Assembly: GCF_030812595.1 (NCBI RefSeq)
Contig: NZ_JAUSSZ010000007.1
Span: 1-64,000, forward strand
From: Arthrobacter bambusae
GTDB taxonomy: Bacteria; Actinomycetota; Actinomycetes; Actinomycetales; Micrococcaceae
Length of the DNA: 64,000 nucleotides
Direction of reading: 5' to 3'
Part shown: positions 25,443 to 35,059 of the stretch, in pieces
How positions within the stretch are numbered: the first letter of the stretch is position 1
Layout of the letters: each line of letters opens with the position of its first letter
The notes under the pieces: generated by a model
What the model was told of the DNA's origin: nothing
Seen by the model: the letters and a program-made list of their open reading frames with translations, nothing else
Databases searched by the model: none
Program-made: the position numbers and the translations under genes

Positions 25443-28400
25443 CTACCCGATGCGGAAGTCAACGGCGCCGGGCTGGGCCGCCGTCGCCAGAAGGCGTTCC
25501 TGGGCTGCCTTGTGCTCCGATGAGTAGCCTTCGGCGGGAGATGCTGCCTCTGGCCTGCCTACATAACCAAGGCGGAACCGGCCAAGACCCATCTTGAGCA
25601 GCTTGGGCAGCACGTAGCTCCACGCACCCATGTTCTCGGGTTCTTCCTGAAGCCAGACGATCTCTTCCAGCTCAGCTGCGGCCGCCACTTCCCTCATGAT
25701 CTCTTCATGCGGGAACGGGTACAGCTGTTCGATACGGATAAGGCGGACACCTTCGCCCAGACGTTCCTTGGCCTCCACGCCCACCTTGCCGGAGGACAGA
25801 ACAAGACGGCGAGTGCCGTTACTGGGCGCCCCGGTGGCCAGGACCGGGTGGAACGTACCGGCAGTGAAATCCGCCATTGGCGACTTCGCAGACTCGGCCC
25901 TCAGTAATGACTTGGGCGTGAAGATGATGTGCGGGCGCGGTTCATCCAGGGCTGCGGCGCTGACGAGAGCGTTGAAGTACTGTGCGGCCGTGGTGGGGAT
26001 AAGGATGCGGGAATTGTCGCGGGCAGCCAACTGAAGGAACCGCTCCAAGCGCGCCGAGGAGTGCTCAGGACCGGCGCCCTCCCAACCATGCGGGAGCAGC
26101 GCCACAAATCGGCTTTCGCGGCCCCACTTGTCGCGGCCGGCCATAATGAACTGGTCGAAGATGACCTGGGCCACGTTCACGAAGTCACCAAACTGCGCCT
26201 CCCACAATTGGAGGGAATCTGTGTTGGTGCGACCGTAGCCGTATTCGAAGCCGACGGTGGCAACTTCCGTCAAAGGTGTGTTCGCCACAAGGAAGGGCGC
26301 GCCGCCAAACGTCAGCCGCTCGGCTTTGTACCCAGTCTGAGAGTCGTGAACCACGATGTGCCTGTGGCTGAACGTCCCGCGCTCCACATCTTCGCCGGTA
26401 AACCGAAGCGGCACGCCGGCTTCGTTGATGTGCTTGAGAGCAAGCAGCTCTGCCTGACCCCAGTCGATCAGGAAGTCCTGGCTACGCATGGATCGCTTCT
26501 TGTCGAACTGCCTCATCAGCTTGGGATGGATGGCGACATCATCGCGGGACTGCTCAGATGCGTCGAGGACTTCGGCGACCCAGGAGGCGGTGATTGACCG
26601 CAGCTTGTCGTGCACGGCGGGGCGGGGCACGAATTCCTGGTTGACCACCGAATCGAGATCGAAGACGCGAGCCTTTTCCAAAGCGCCCACCAGGTGCTCT
26701 TTGGCCACGGACCGAGCCTCATCGACGTAGGTGTCCTTCACCAGGCCGGCAGTTGCCAGAGTGGACGCATAGATCTGGTGTACCGGCGGGTGCTGGTCGA
26801 TGTCGTTGTAGTAGACGGGCTGGGTGTAGCGGGGCTCGTCGGTTTCGTTGTGGCCGTGACGCCGGTAGCCCTGGACATGGATGACAATGTCCGTGCCGAA
26901 CCGCTCGCGGTAGTCGAAGGCGATCCTCGCCGCCACGAGGTTGGCGTCGACGTCGTCCGCGTCGGTGTGGATGACCGGGACGTCGAAGCCGCGGACGACG
27001 TCAGATGGCCAGGATGTTGACCGCAGTTGGAGAGGAGTGGCGGTGAAGCCGAGCCGGTTGTCCTGGACAATGTGGATCGTGCCGCCCACGTTGTAGGGTT
27101 CAAGCCGCTGCAGGTTGAAAGTCTCGTACACCACGCCCTGTCCCGTGAACGCGGCGTCGCCATGCAGCAAGACGGGGAGCACCCTTCGACGTGCCTCCGC
27201 CGGGGACAGGCCCTCGGCGATGAGCTGGTCTTGCTTGGCCTTCGCGGCGCCAAGCGCCACTGGCGAAACGAATTCGAGGTGGCTAGGGTTCTGCTCCAGC
27301 ATCACGCCGATGGATGAACCATCAGTATCCGTAAACGCACCGCCGCCGCCCAGATGCTGCCGAACATCACCGGAACGCGCATGCAATGTCGAGTGCGAGG
27401 TTGGAAGGAACTCGGCCAGAATCCGCTCCATCGGCCAGTTCAGGATGTGCGCCATGATACTGAGCCGGCCGCGGTGCGCCATGCCAAGCACGGTTTCGGT
27501 GTAACCCTTCCCGGCAGCCTGTCCGGCCATTTCGGCCAAAGCCAGCACCGAGGACTCAAGGCCTTGGACGGACAGTGTCTTCTGCCCGAGGAATTGGGTC
27601 TGCAGGTACGTTTCGAACACGTCGATCTCCGTTGCAAGCCGCAGGGCCTGTAGTCGGCGATCAGCGGTAGGCTGTGGAGTTCCGTGCCTGACCAGGTCGG
27701 CGAGCCAGTTGCGCGTTTCCGGATCGGACAGGTGCGCAAACTCGACTTCGACACCGTTGGGCAACCACGATCCTTCGTCGCGGGCACGGACGGGCTCCAA
27801 CCGGGCGACGGCTGTGCTGGCCGTGCCGTTGAACTCGGCCAATCGGACGTCGTCCTCGGACGACGCCGACACCGGGAGGTCAAGCAGGGGGTCCGGTTCT
27901 TTTTGGAGTATCTCCTGCTCCAGTTGTGCAAGGAACTCCTGCGAGCGAAGGTATTTCTCTACGGCGCCTAAGAAGCTCCCGGAGTCTGCTCCCTGAATGG
28001 CGCGGTGGTCATAGGTCGAAGACAACGTCAGCACGGGGTCCACGGGATGCGTGGTGGCCAGCTTTTCGAGCCCCGCAGGGACACCGATAGCACCGGCGGC
28101 GACAATGATGCCCGGACCTGCGGGAAGCAGGGGTACACCTGTTGTGGAACCGAAACGACCAGTGCTGGTGAGGATGAGTGACGCTCCACGTAGCTTGGAG
28201 ACGGAGATGGTGCCTGCCCGACACTCCTGAGACAGCCCTCCGAGATGCTCAACCAGTTCCGGAAAAGTGAGACGGGCTGCATCCTTGATGACGGGCACCA
28301 TGATGGAATGCCCTGCAGAAGTTTCGACGTCGACCGCAACTCCGAGGTTGACGGTTCCCTCTTCTACCAGCACGAGATCCGTGCCGTCGTTTTCAATACG

Positions 28401-28682
28401 CCGACGCACGGCGGGAACCTGCTGCTGGGCGGCACGGGCCATGGCGGTCGCGAGCACGGCAGCAATAGGAACGTTGAAACCCTGCGTGCGGAGCCTTTGG
28501 CGCCATTCCATGAGCGCCGAGACTTCAAAAGTTCTCATGGTCGACGCGGTGGGGACACTGAGACTTGCCTCCATGTTTCGGGCAAGTGCTGCGCCCCTGC
28601 CCCGGAGGACCTTGCGGGAGTCTGGGTCCGGCGTGCCGTGCTGGCTCGGGGTGGAAGCCGGGGTACTGGTGTTTTGAAGCAT
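25443..28682 (-). CDS. Divergent 2-oxoglutarate decarboxylase/dehydrogenase E1-E2 fusion (Kgd-like paralogue)
   Basis: 1079 residues. The N-terminal ~250 form an E2-type acyltransferase domain (STYDHRAIQGADSGSFLGAV carries the catalytic-His motif). The rest is an E1 thiamine-diphosphate enzyme: GMAHRGRLSIM, HGDAAFTGQGVVYETFNL, YRRHGHNETDEP, GFEYGYGRTN, LPHGWEGAGPEHSSARLERF. Housekeeping actinobacterial Kgd/OdhA is ~1220-1270 residues; this copy lacks the N-terminal segment that binds FHA regulators (OdhI/GarA) and the E1 stretch around the usual RVRGHLMADTDPL motif. It probably acts on 2-oxoglutarate or a related 2-oxo acid. It stands alone, transcribed away from the MHS transporter. Confidence 0.85.
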   Translation of the reverse strand: MLQNTSTPASTPSQHGTPDPDSRKVLRGRGAALARNMEASLSVPTASTMRTFEVSALMEWRQRLRTQGFNVPIAAVLATAMARAAQQQVPAVRRRIENDGTDLVLVEEGTVNLGVAVDVETSAGHSIMVPVIKDAARLTFPELVEHLGGLSQECRAGTISVSKLRGASLILTSTGRFGSTTGVPLLPAGPGIIVAAGAIGVPAGLEKLATTHPVDPVLTLSSTYDHRAIQGADSGSFLGAVEKYLRSQEFLAQLEQEILQKEPDPLLDLPVSASSEDDVRLAEFNGTASTAVARLEPVRARDEGSWLPNGVEVEFAHLSDPETRNWLADLVRHGTPQPTADRRLQALRLATEIDVFETYLQTQFLGQKTLSVQGLESSVLALAEMAGQAAGKGYTETVLGMAHRGRLSIMAHILNWPMERILAEFLPTSHSTLHARSGDVRQHLGGGGAFTDTDGSSIGVMLEQNPSHLEFVSPVALGAAKAKQDQLIAEGLSPAEARRRVLPVLLHGDAAFTGQGVVYETFNLQRLEPYNVGGTIHIVQDNRLGFTATPLQLRSTSWPSDVVRGFDVPVIHTDADDVDANLVAARIAFDYRERFGTDIVIHVQGYRRHGHNETDEPRYTQPVYYNDIDQHPPVHQIYASTLATAGLVKDTYVDEARSVAKEHLVGALEKARVFDLDSVVNQEFVPRPAVHDKLRSITASWVAEVLDASEQSRDDVAIHPKLMRQFDKKRSMRSQDFLIDWGQAELLALKHINEAGVPLRFTGEDVERGTFSHRHIVVHDSQTGYKAERLTFGGAPFLVANTPLTEVATVGFEYGYGRTNTDSLQLWEAQFGDFVNVAQVIFDQFIMAGRDKWGRESRFVALLPHGWEGAGPEHSSARLERFLQLAARDNSRILIPTTAAQYFNALVSAAALDEPRPHIIFTPKSLLRAESAKSPMADFTAGTFHPVLATGAPSNGTRRLVLSSGKVGVEAKERLGEGVRLIRIEQLYPFPHEEIMREVAAAAELEEIVWLQEEPENMGAWSYVLPKLLKMGLGRFRLGYVGRPEAASPAEGYSSEHKAAQERLLATAAQPGAVDFRIG

Positions 28683-29488
28683 CTCTTTATCTTTCGCGCA
28701 GTGTGCGGGCGAGGCATAGGGCCAAGCAGAAGGAGCCAGTTAGGCATAAAACTGATGTATTCCATACTCTCTGTTATGGATAAGCCTCACCAATACCCAT
28801 TTGTGATGCGGTAATGCCAGGCTGCTATCTGCCGTTTGAAGCGCCACGTCGAAAATGAGGTAGCTGCCGTCTCTATTGGCCGAAATCGATGGGAAGCGGT
28901 CTCTGTCCGGTGCGGATCTGGTCCCACGTGCCGTCTGCCATGGGCCAGAACTACAAGGAAATCGCACCGCCGGGCCCTGTCCGTGCCGCCCGACACCCGC
29001 TTCCATTACGCTGCGGTGGTCCCGGGCGGGCCCCATACTCCACGTGAAGGAACACTCGTCCTCGACACTAAGCCAGGCCTACCAAACCACTCCTTCAACG
29101 GTCAGGGGACGCCTTAAAGCGGAAGACCAAGGGTTTTCGCCAAGCACATGTCAGCGTTCGTTCCTGTCCCTCGTAGATGCAGATGCGTGATGGAACAATC
29201 ACAATTGATTATTTGCTATTCGCTTGCAAAACGTCTCACGATGGGCTGGTTCGCTGTTATCCATGTCCACGAGAAAACCCGCAAAGACCTACCTCGCAAA
29301 ACTAGAACGGCAGAGATGCCCTTGCCGAAGAAAGAAAAATGTCGATATCGACGGTGTCCGCAAACCGTTACGTCGTCTGAGCTTGCGAAATCGAAAAGTC
29401 CTTCACACCCCGACCGTCGAGCGCATAAGAGTTATACCGCAGCCGTGGGATGCGGACCGTCTCCGAACAATAACGTTAGGAGGAATCA
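28683..29488. other. ~800-base divergent intergenic region
   Basis: It separates the E1-E2 fusion (leftward) from an MHS transporter (rightward) and must contain both promoters. Several open frames cross it, but none has a motif or a convincing ribosome site. The right half is AT-richer than its surroundings. A strong AGGAGGAAT ribosome site ends it. Confidence 0.4.
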
Positions 29489-30859
29489 GTGTCGATTCCA
29501 GATGAGTCAGAGATCACGAAACACGAATCTCTCCAATTGGCCCAGCGCGAACTTGAAGCGACTGAGCCAATCAAAAGGAAGGGGCATGTGAGGCGTATCG
29601 CCTTTGCGACTGCCATGGGGGCCCTGATCGAAAGCTACGACTTCGGAATCTACGGTTTCGCTGCTGCGTTCGTTTTCCCAAAGACGTTTTTCCCTTCGCT
29701 CGGCCCGTCGGCCGGCCTCATTGCGTCTTTCGCAACCTTGGGGGTGGCATTCGTTACGCGACCGCTCGGAGCTGTGATCTTCGGGTACTTCGGAGATCGG
29801 TACGGGCGCAAGAAAATACTTGTCGCGACCGTGCTCGGAATGGGGCTTTCCACGGCCTTCATGGGCATGGTGCCGTCCGCCGACATGATCGGCGCGGCAG
29901 CGCCGATCATCGTTGTGCTATTGCGAGCCTTGCAGGGTATCGCCTTCGGAGGTGAATGGGGCGGAGCGCAGCTATTTGCAACCGAACATGCCCCGGCGGA
30001 TCGTCGTGGCCTGTATGGAGTTTTTCCTCAGATCGGAAATGGTCTGGCCAATGTCCTGGGCCCACTGACCTTGCTGGTTGTCAGCGTAACTCTTGGTCTG
30101 GGAGCATTCACATCGTGGGCATGGAGGATTCCATTCCTTGCGAGCTTTGTCCTCGTAACTGTCGCACTCTACATTCGTCTTAAGGTTGAAGAGACCCCAA
30201 TTTTCGAGAAGGCACGGAACCGGAATGCGCCCGCTCGCGTCCCGCTCTTCGATACCTTCAAAAATCAGACCTCTACGGTCCTCAGGGCAGGCGGGGCGAT
30301 TCTCACGACGTTCGCCTTCTACTTCATAGTGCAGACGTATCTTCCCAGCTACGGTGTGCAGAAACTCGCGCTTTCCCAAAACGAGGTGTTTGGGGTCACC
30401 GCACTAGCAGGGGTCGTCTACACTGCGGCTGCGTGCGTGAGCTCCCTGCTCTCTGACAAATTCGGGCGCCGCCGGGTGATCGGCTCGGCACAGTTGTTTG
30501 GAGTGGTATGGGCGATCGCACTCTTCCCAATCATTAACCTCGGCACGATTTCCGCCTTCGGTGTCACATTGTGCATCACTACGATGGTCGCCGGAACGGC
30601 GCTCGGGGCCGTCGGCGTGCTGGTACCCGAACAGTTTCCAACTGCATACCGTTATACGGCAACGAGCATGTCCTACCAGCTCGCCGCGATCCTAGGTGGC
30701 GGAGTCATCCCGATCATCGCTCCAATGATCACCGGGTCTCCGGCTGGTCCCGTCGGATTCGGCATCGTGCTTGCTGTGATTTCGGGAGTTGCGGCGCTAT
30801 GTACATTCTCCCTGAAGGAAAAGGCTAACGAAAGCATGGATTGGAGTCTTGACCGGTGA
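29489..30859 (+). CDS. MHS-family metabolite:H+ symporter (MFS) no. 1
   Basis: 456 residues and 12 hydrophobic segments. GALIESYDFGIYGFAAAFVF in TM1 and YFGDRYGRKK in the TM2-3 loop are hallmarks of the MHS family, which imports organic acids and betaines (shikimate, citrate, alpha-ketoglutarate, proline). GTG 29489 has a strong AGGAGGAAT site. It stands near the 2-oxoacid dehydrogenase paralogue, so a dicarboxylate or oxo-acid is an attractive substrate, but this is inference. Confidence 0.86.
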   Translation: MSIPDESEITKHESLQLAQRELEATEPIKRKGHVRRIAFATAMGALIESYDFGIYGFAAAFVFPKTFFPSLGPSAGLIASFATLGVAFVTRPLGAVIFGYFGDRYGRKKILVATVLGMGLSTAFMGMVPSADMIGAAAPIIVVLLRALQGIAFGGEWGGAQLFATEHAPADRRGLYGVFPQIGNGLANVLGPLTLLVVSVTLGLGAFTSWAWRIPFLASFVLVTVALYIRLKVEETPIFEKARNRNAPARVPLFDTFKNQTSTVLRAGGAILTTFAFYFIVQTYLPSYGVQKLALSQNEVFGVTALAGVVYTAAACVSSLLSDKFGRRRVIGSAQLFGVVWAIALFPIINLGTISAFGVTLCITTMVAGTALGAVGVLVPEQFPTAYRYTATSMSYQLAAILGGGVIPIIAPMITGSPAGPVGFGIVLAVISGVAALCTFSLKEKANESMDWSLDR

Positions 30860-31151
30860 ATCTGAACACTGCGTTAGCTCCTCTCGATGCGACCTTACGG
30901 GACGCGGCCCCGCCCTCTTGCCATGGCGGTCCGCCGAGGAGCCGCAGGTTTGATCAAAAAGTTCGAGCCCAAATTGCCGAAACCCTCCGGGCTTGAGCGC
31001 AACCGGTTAGCGTGGTGCGGGATCTGGAGGCGGCTTCCACAGTCTGGCCTCACAAGTCCGACCGGGGTCTAGCAGACCTTGCGCCGTAAAGGTCATTCGG
31101 CGGATCCTCCGTCCCGGCCACACAGCCATGCATCGCTTGAAAGGAATCCCT

Positions 31152-31304
31152 ATGTCACTCGAACATCGAGGCGCATTCTCCACCGGCCTGCCCGACTCAG
31201 AAGACGCCTTCGTTCAGCGTCGTAACGATCATGTTCAACGGGCCATTAAGATATGCGCGTCAGCAGTTTTGTTGGGCCTCCCGAACTCTGGACCGCGTTC
31301 ATGA
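31152..31304 (+). CDS. Small 50-aa reading frame coupled to the zinc dehydrogenase
   Basis: The ATG at 31152 has an AAGGAAT ribosome site, stronger than that of the dehydrogenase. The product starts MSLEHRGAFSTGLPDSEDAF and is mostly polar. Its TGA overlaps the dehydrogenase ATG (ATGA, 31301-31304), so ribosomes finishing it could reinitiate. It may be a leader cistron or the N-terminal stub of a lost gene. No family recognised. Confidence 0.5.
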   Translation: MSLEHRGAFSTGLPDSEDAFVQRRNDHVQRAIKICASAVLLGLPNSGPRS

Positions 31305-32344
31305 AAGCGGCGGTCTTCCTAGGGAACAGAACCCTTGAGCTCCGGGACTTCCCTGACCCCCGACCAGGATTTGGTGAGGTTCTTGTCGCTGTCCGGGCCT
31401 CGGGATTGTGCGGGAGCGACCTTCACATTTATCGCGATGCACCGGGGAAACCCGCTACCTCCGGGAGCTGCATCATGGGGCACGAACCTGCGGGAGTGAT
31501 CCACGCGGTCGGCGCTGGAGTGTCGCCCGATCTGGCAGCTGTCGGTCAGCGGGTGATCGTTCATCACTATGCTGGCTGCACCTATTGCGACGCTTGCCGG
31601 TCAGGTTGGCCCCAGATGTGCACGACTGCACCGGCGCGCGTCTTCGGTATTGACGATCATGGGGCGCATGCGCCTTTTATGCGCGTCCCCATCGCAAGCC
31701 TTGTTCCGCTTGATGACAGGTTGACGTTCGAAGCCGGTGCAGCGATCGGCTGCGGCACGGGTACAGCTTGGGGCGCGCTGGATCGTCTCGGCGATGTCGG
31801 TGGAGCAACCATCGCGGTATTTGGTCAAGGCCCTGTGGGGCTCTCCGCCACCCTTCTGGCGACCGCTCGTGGCGCGCGCGTAGTCGCGATAGACCCCGAG
31901 CCGGCTCGACGGCTCCAGGCCGAGCGTTTCGGGGCAATTGCGACGATCGACCCGATGTCGGTCAGCGCAGCTGCTGCCGTGCGGGAGCTCACTGACGGTC
32001 CGGGTGTGTCGCTTGCGCTCGAAACATCCGGGTCCACTGCAGCCACCGCCGACGCTATTGCGGCGCTGGCGCCGTGGGGAAAGCTTTGTCTTGTGGGCTT
32101 GGGCGGAGAGGTTCAATTTAAGGTCTTCGATTATCTCAGGAGTCAGATGACTCTCCTGACATCATGGACCATGTCGGTCGTCCAGCTTCGACGCTGCGCG
32201 GAGTTCATCGCGCGTAACAACCTTCCGATCGGGGACCTCTATAGCCACCGATGGCGGTTAGACCAGATCGTCGACGCATATGAAGAGTTCGACAAACAAA
32301 GGGCAGGTAAGGGCGTCATTACTTTCGATGGTCCATCGACGTAG
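31301..32344 (+). CDS. Zinc-binding medium-chain dehydrogenase
   Basis: 347 residues from ATG 31301. Catalytic zinc: GLCGSDLH (Cys ~37) and GHEPAG (His ~61, Glu ~62). Structural zinc lobe: GCTYCDACRSGWPQMC with four cysteines. NAD-binding motif: VFGQGPVGLSATLLATARGA. It resembles threonine/sorbitol-type dehydrogenases. An earlier in-frame ATG at 31253 is rejected because MKAAVFLGNRTLEL is a typical start and the ATGA overlap with the small upstream frame explains initiation. Likely an alcohol or polyol oxidation step; substrate unknown. Confidence 0.86.
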   Translation: MKAAVFLGNRTLELRDFPDPRPGFGEVLVAVRASGLCGSDLHIYRDAPGKPATSGSCIMGHEPAGVIHAVGAGVSPDLAAVGQRVIVHHYAGCTYCDACRSGWPQMCTTAPARVFGIDDHGAHAPFMRVPIASLVPLDDRLTFEAGAAIGCGTGTAWGALDRLGDVGGATIAVFGQGPVGLSATLLATARGARVVAIDPEPARRLQAERFGAIATIDPMSVSAAAAVRELTDGPGVSLALETSGSTAATADAIAALAPWGKLCLVGLGGEVQFKVFDYLRSQMTLLTSWTMSVVQLRRCAEFIARNNLPIGDLYSHRWRLDQIVDAYEEFDKQRAGKGVITFDGPST

Positions 32345-32539
32345 AGATTCGCTGGACGGGTTCTTGCGATTCATTTCCGCCTCGGCCCTTAATGGCCTGC
32401 GAGACAGGAAGGGACTGCGCGCTGTTCGGCAGCGCGCCGTCTACCTCCACAACCGGACAGCGCATCACTGTCAACCGCCATTCGGATCTGCCCACGGCTG
32501 CCGGACCTGCGCTGCGATGGGAAGATTGAGGTACGCCTG

Positions 32540-33240
32540 ATTCACCGCTGACCGGACGAGGACAGACGCAACCCCTAGTCCGTGAGGACTGGGGACGAGA
32601 TCGCGGAACTCGTACGGCTCGCCGCACACAGAACGGACCTGGTCTGCGACCTAAGTGAGCGTTCAAACAGCCTCTGGGCAACCATGGAATAGTTTCCCGC
32701 GTACCAGGCCGCCTTCGACCACTTCCAGCGTGAGGGCGCGCACGTGCTGCTGGCCCGATGCCAGTCCCCGGACAGGATTTTTCGCGCTCCGACCCACCCA
32801 TCACGACTTGGCCGTAAGCAAAGCGCCGCAGCCCCGCAGAGGTGGAAATGCTCGTCCTCAAGCTCGCCACCGAGATCCCCTTCACCTCGCCGGAGGTTGA
32901 CGACCGGAGGACTGGTCCAGGCCCGATTTCGCGATCACGAGCATGCCCGGAATCCTGCTGGACTTTCCGGATTCGTTGCGACCGGTGCAGAGTACGGCAC
33001 CAATCGAGCAAGCAGACCGGCCCGCCGAAGTTGCACCCGCCCTGCTCGACTCCGGGCGCGTGAGTGGCAAACTACCAGCGCAACTCTACGACCGCAGCGT
33101 CCTGTGCACCGTGTCTCTCGACCGAGACGATGACCCCACGCTAACGTGTCTTCGAGGCCTACCAGGAACGTGCCGACTGTGAATACCATGAGCAGGCCGT
33201 ACGCGCTCCCGCCGCCGCATCAACGTCGTTCGGGCTATCT
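32540..33240 (+). pseudogene. Remnant of an IS110-family transposase
   Basis: Fragments in several frames match the DEDD transposase in order: VRTGDEIAELVRLAAHRTDL (32582 on), FPAYQAAFDHFQREGAHVLL, MPGI (32943), the conserved LLDSGRVSG (33041 on), then RVFEAYQERADCEYHEQAVR and RRRINV at the end. Stops and frameshifts interrupt it at least four times, so it is long dead. The N-terminal catalytic Asp region is missing. The rest of the 32345-33652 gap holds only a hairpin at its right side. Confidence 0.75.
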
Positions 33241-33433
33241 CAAGAGCTGGCAAACCTCAATCGGCGGTATCTCGGTCGCTCAGGCGGATTGACATCCTCA
33301 CCGAGACTCATTGCACTCCTCTGCCCGCAGGCCTCACACGCACTGCATGAGGCGAACGTTATGAGGCGAGGGTTTTTACCGGCTCGGACGAGTGCCCCCG
33401 GATCGAAGAAACCGGCCACGGTGCTGAACAAGC

Positions 33434-33472
33434 GAGAGGGGCGGCGAAGTTTTGATCTTCACCGCCCCTCTC
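33434..33472 (-). terminator. 16-bp hairpin downstream of the second MHS transporter
   Basis: GAGAGGGGCGGCGAAG (33434-33449) pairs with CTTCACCGCCCCTCTC (33457-33472) with one G-U pair and a 7-nt loop. It lies ~180 nt past the stop of the minus-strand transporter. Confidence 0.6.
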
Positions 33473-33652
33473 CGGGACACACTGAATAGGTTGACGATAC
33501 CGGGGGAAATGGCGTGTTTGGCTGCTGCGGGGATGTCTGCTGCAGTCATCGCTGCACGCGAGCTTCCTGCTCAGTCGCTCAGCTCTTGAACGCTTCCTTC
33601 AAGTTCCTTGCATCCGCAAACTCGGCGAATCACTTTCGGCCCAGCGACGAAT

Positions 33653-34993
33653 CTAGCCAAGATCTTCAAGCGGTACCTTGTTCGTTTCCTTCGAGAAGAC
33701 GGCTGCGACGGCAGCTGCTATGCAAGTGATTGCAACGATGACTGGCGCTGCCATCCAGTTGTCCCTCGTGACGAAGGCCGTGGCAATGGCTGGCACAAAG
33801 CCGACCACCACAATGCCAGCGTTGAAGCCCACAGCTGAAGCCGAGTATCGGACACGTACGTCGAACAGCTCACCAGAGAATGTTTGGCTTACGGCGTTCA
33901 CAGCGGCGTAGAAGATCGAGAAAGCCCCAATAATCGTCACGAATATCATCGGAATGTTGTGTGCGACGATTGCTGCGAAATAAGCGAATGTCATTACTGC
34001 AGAAGTGATAGCGCCGAATATGATCAGCGGTCGGCGGCCGATACGATCGGAAAGGAGCCCCCAAAAAGGTTGGAAGACCGCATTAATTCCGTAACCTGCG
34101 ATTGAGGCCCAGATCATGGTGGTAAAAGAAATGTTTATCCCGAACTCAGGTCGAGTGGCAAAGGCCAGACCGAATGTGAAAAGCATGGTGCCGATCGATG
34201 CGCTCGTCGTGAGCAGGAGGACCTTGATAATGCCCCACGGGTAGCGCCGAAGAGCGGTGAAAAGCGGGATCTTTATTTCCTGATGATCCTCGACAACCTC
34301 TTTGACGAAGATGACTGGCTCCTCGAGCTTCGTTCGCATAATTAGCGCGACGACCACAACAATGGCACTGGCGAAGAAGGGGATGCGCCATCCCCAGGAG
34401 AACAGGAGATCATGTGGAAGGGCCGCGATTGGTAGGAATGCGACGTTTGCGAGTACGAAGCCGACGGAATTTCCTGACTGTGTAAACGATGTATAGAACG
34501 CTCTCCTGCCGTGCGGGGCCGACTCCAGCGTAAGCGTACTGGCTCCTGTTGTTTCTGCGCCCGCAGACAGTCCCTGAACAAGTCTCATGACCACCAGAAG
34601 AACTGGCGCGAGAAGTCCCACCTGTGCATATGTAGGAAGGAAACCCATGGTGAATGTCGACAGTCCCATCAGTACGATTGTCAACACCAGGATGCGCTTG
34701 CGGCCGAACTTGTCGCCAAAGTGTGCGAAGACTACGGCGCCGGCGGGCCGCGCCACGTAACCAACGCCGAGGGTGCCAAGAGAAAGCAAGATTCCGGTCG
34801 CGGCGCTGGTCCCGCTCGGAAACATTATCGTCGGGAAGACGGTGGCTGCAGCCAGAGAGTAAAGAAAGAAGTCGTAATATTCGAGCGCACCACCCACCAG
34901 AGCCGATACGGCAGCGCGACGTGCACGAGACTTCTCTAGCTGAGTGCCGCCCGTCGGTTTGGATATTGCGGTCATTGCATTTGTGCTGGCCAC
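33653..34993 (-). CDS. MHS-family metabolite:H+ symporter (MFS) no. 2
   Basis: 446 residues and 12 hydrophobic segments. GGALEYYDFFLYSLAAATVF in TM1 and HFGDKFGRKR in the TM2-3 loop identify the family; FSWGWRIPFF and LSDRIGRRPLIIFG are further family features. It probably imports an organic acid. The SDR gene upstream on the same strand starts 67 nt beyond its ATG, so the two are likely one operon (SDR then transporter), with the SDR acting on the imported compound. Confidence 0.87.
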   Translation of the reverse strand: MASTNAMTAISKPTGGTQLEKSRARRAAVSALVGGALEYYDFFLYSLAAATVFPTIMFPSGTSAATGILLSLGTLGVGYVARPAGAVVFAHFGDKFGRKRILVLTIVLMGLSTFTMGFLPTYAQVGLLAPVLLVVMRLVQGLSAGAETTGASTLTLESAPHGRRAFYTSFTQSGNSVGFVLANVAFLPIAALPHDLLFSWGWRIPFFASAIVVVVALIMRTKLEEPVIFVKEVVEDHQEIKIPLFTALRRYPWGIIKVLLLTTSASIGTMLFTFGLAFATRPEFGINISFTTMIWASIAGYGINAVFQPFWGLLSDRIGRRPLIIFGAITSAVMTFAYFAAIVAHNIPMIFVTIIGAFSIFYAAVNAVSQTFSGELFDVRVRYSASAVGFNAGIVVVGFVPAIATAFVTRDNWMAAPVIVAITCIAAAVAAVFSKETNKVPLEDLG

Positions 34994-35059
34994 GTTAGCT
35001 CCTTTGCTGAAGTGGTTGGATCGGGTTGGTAGAGCTTCGGTATGCGTGCCGCGTATGCA

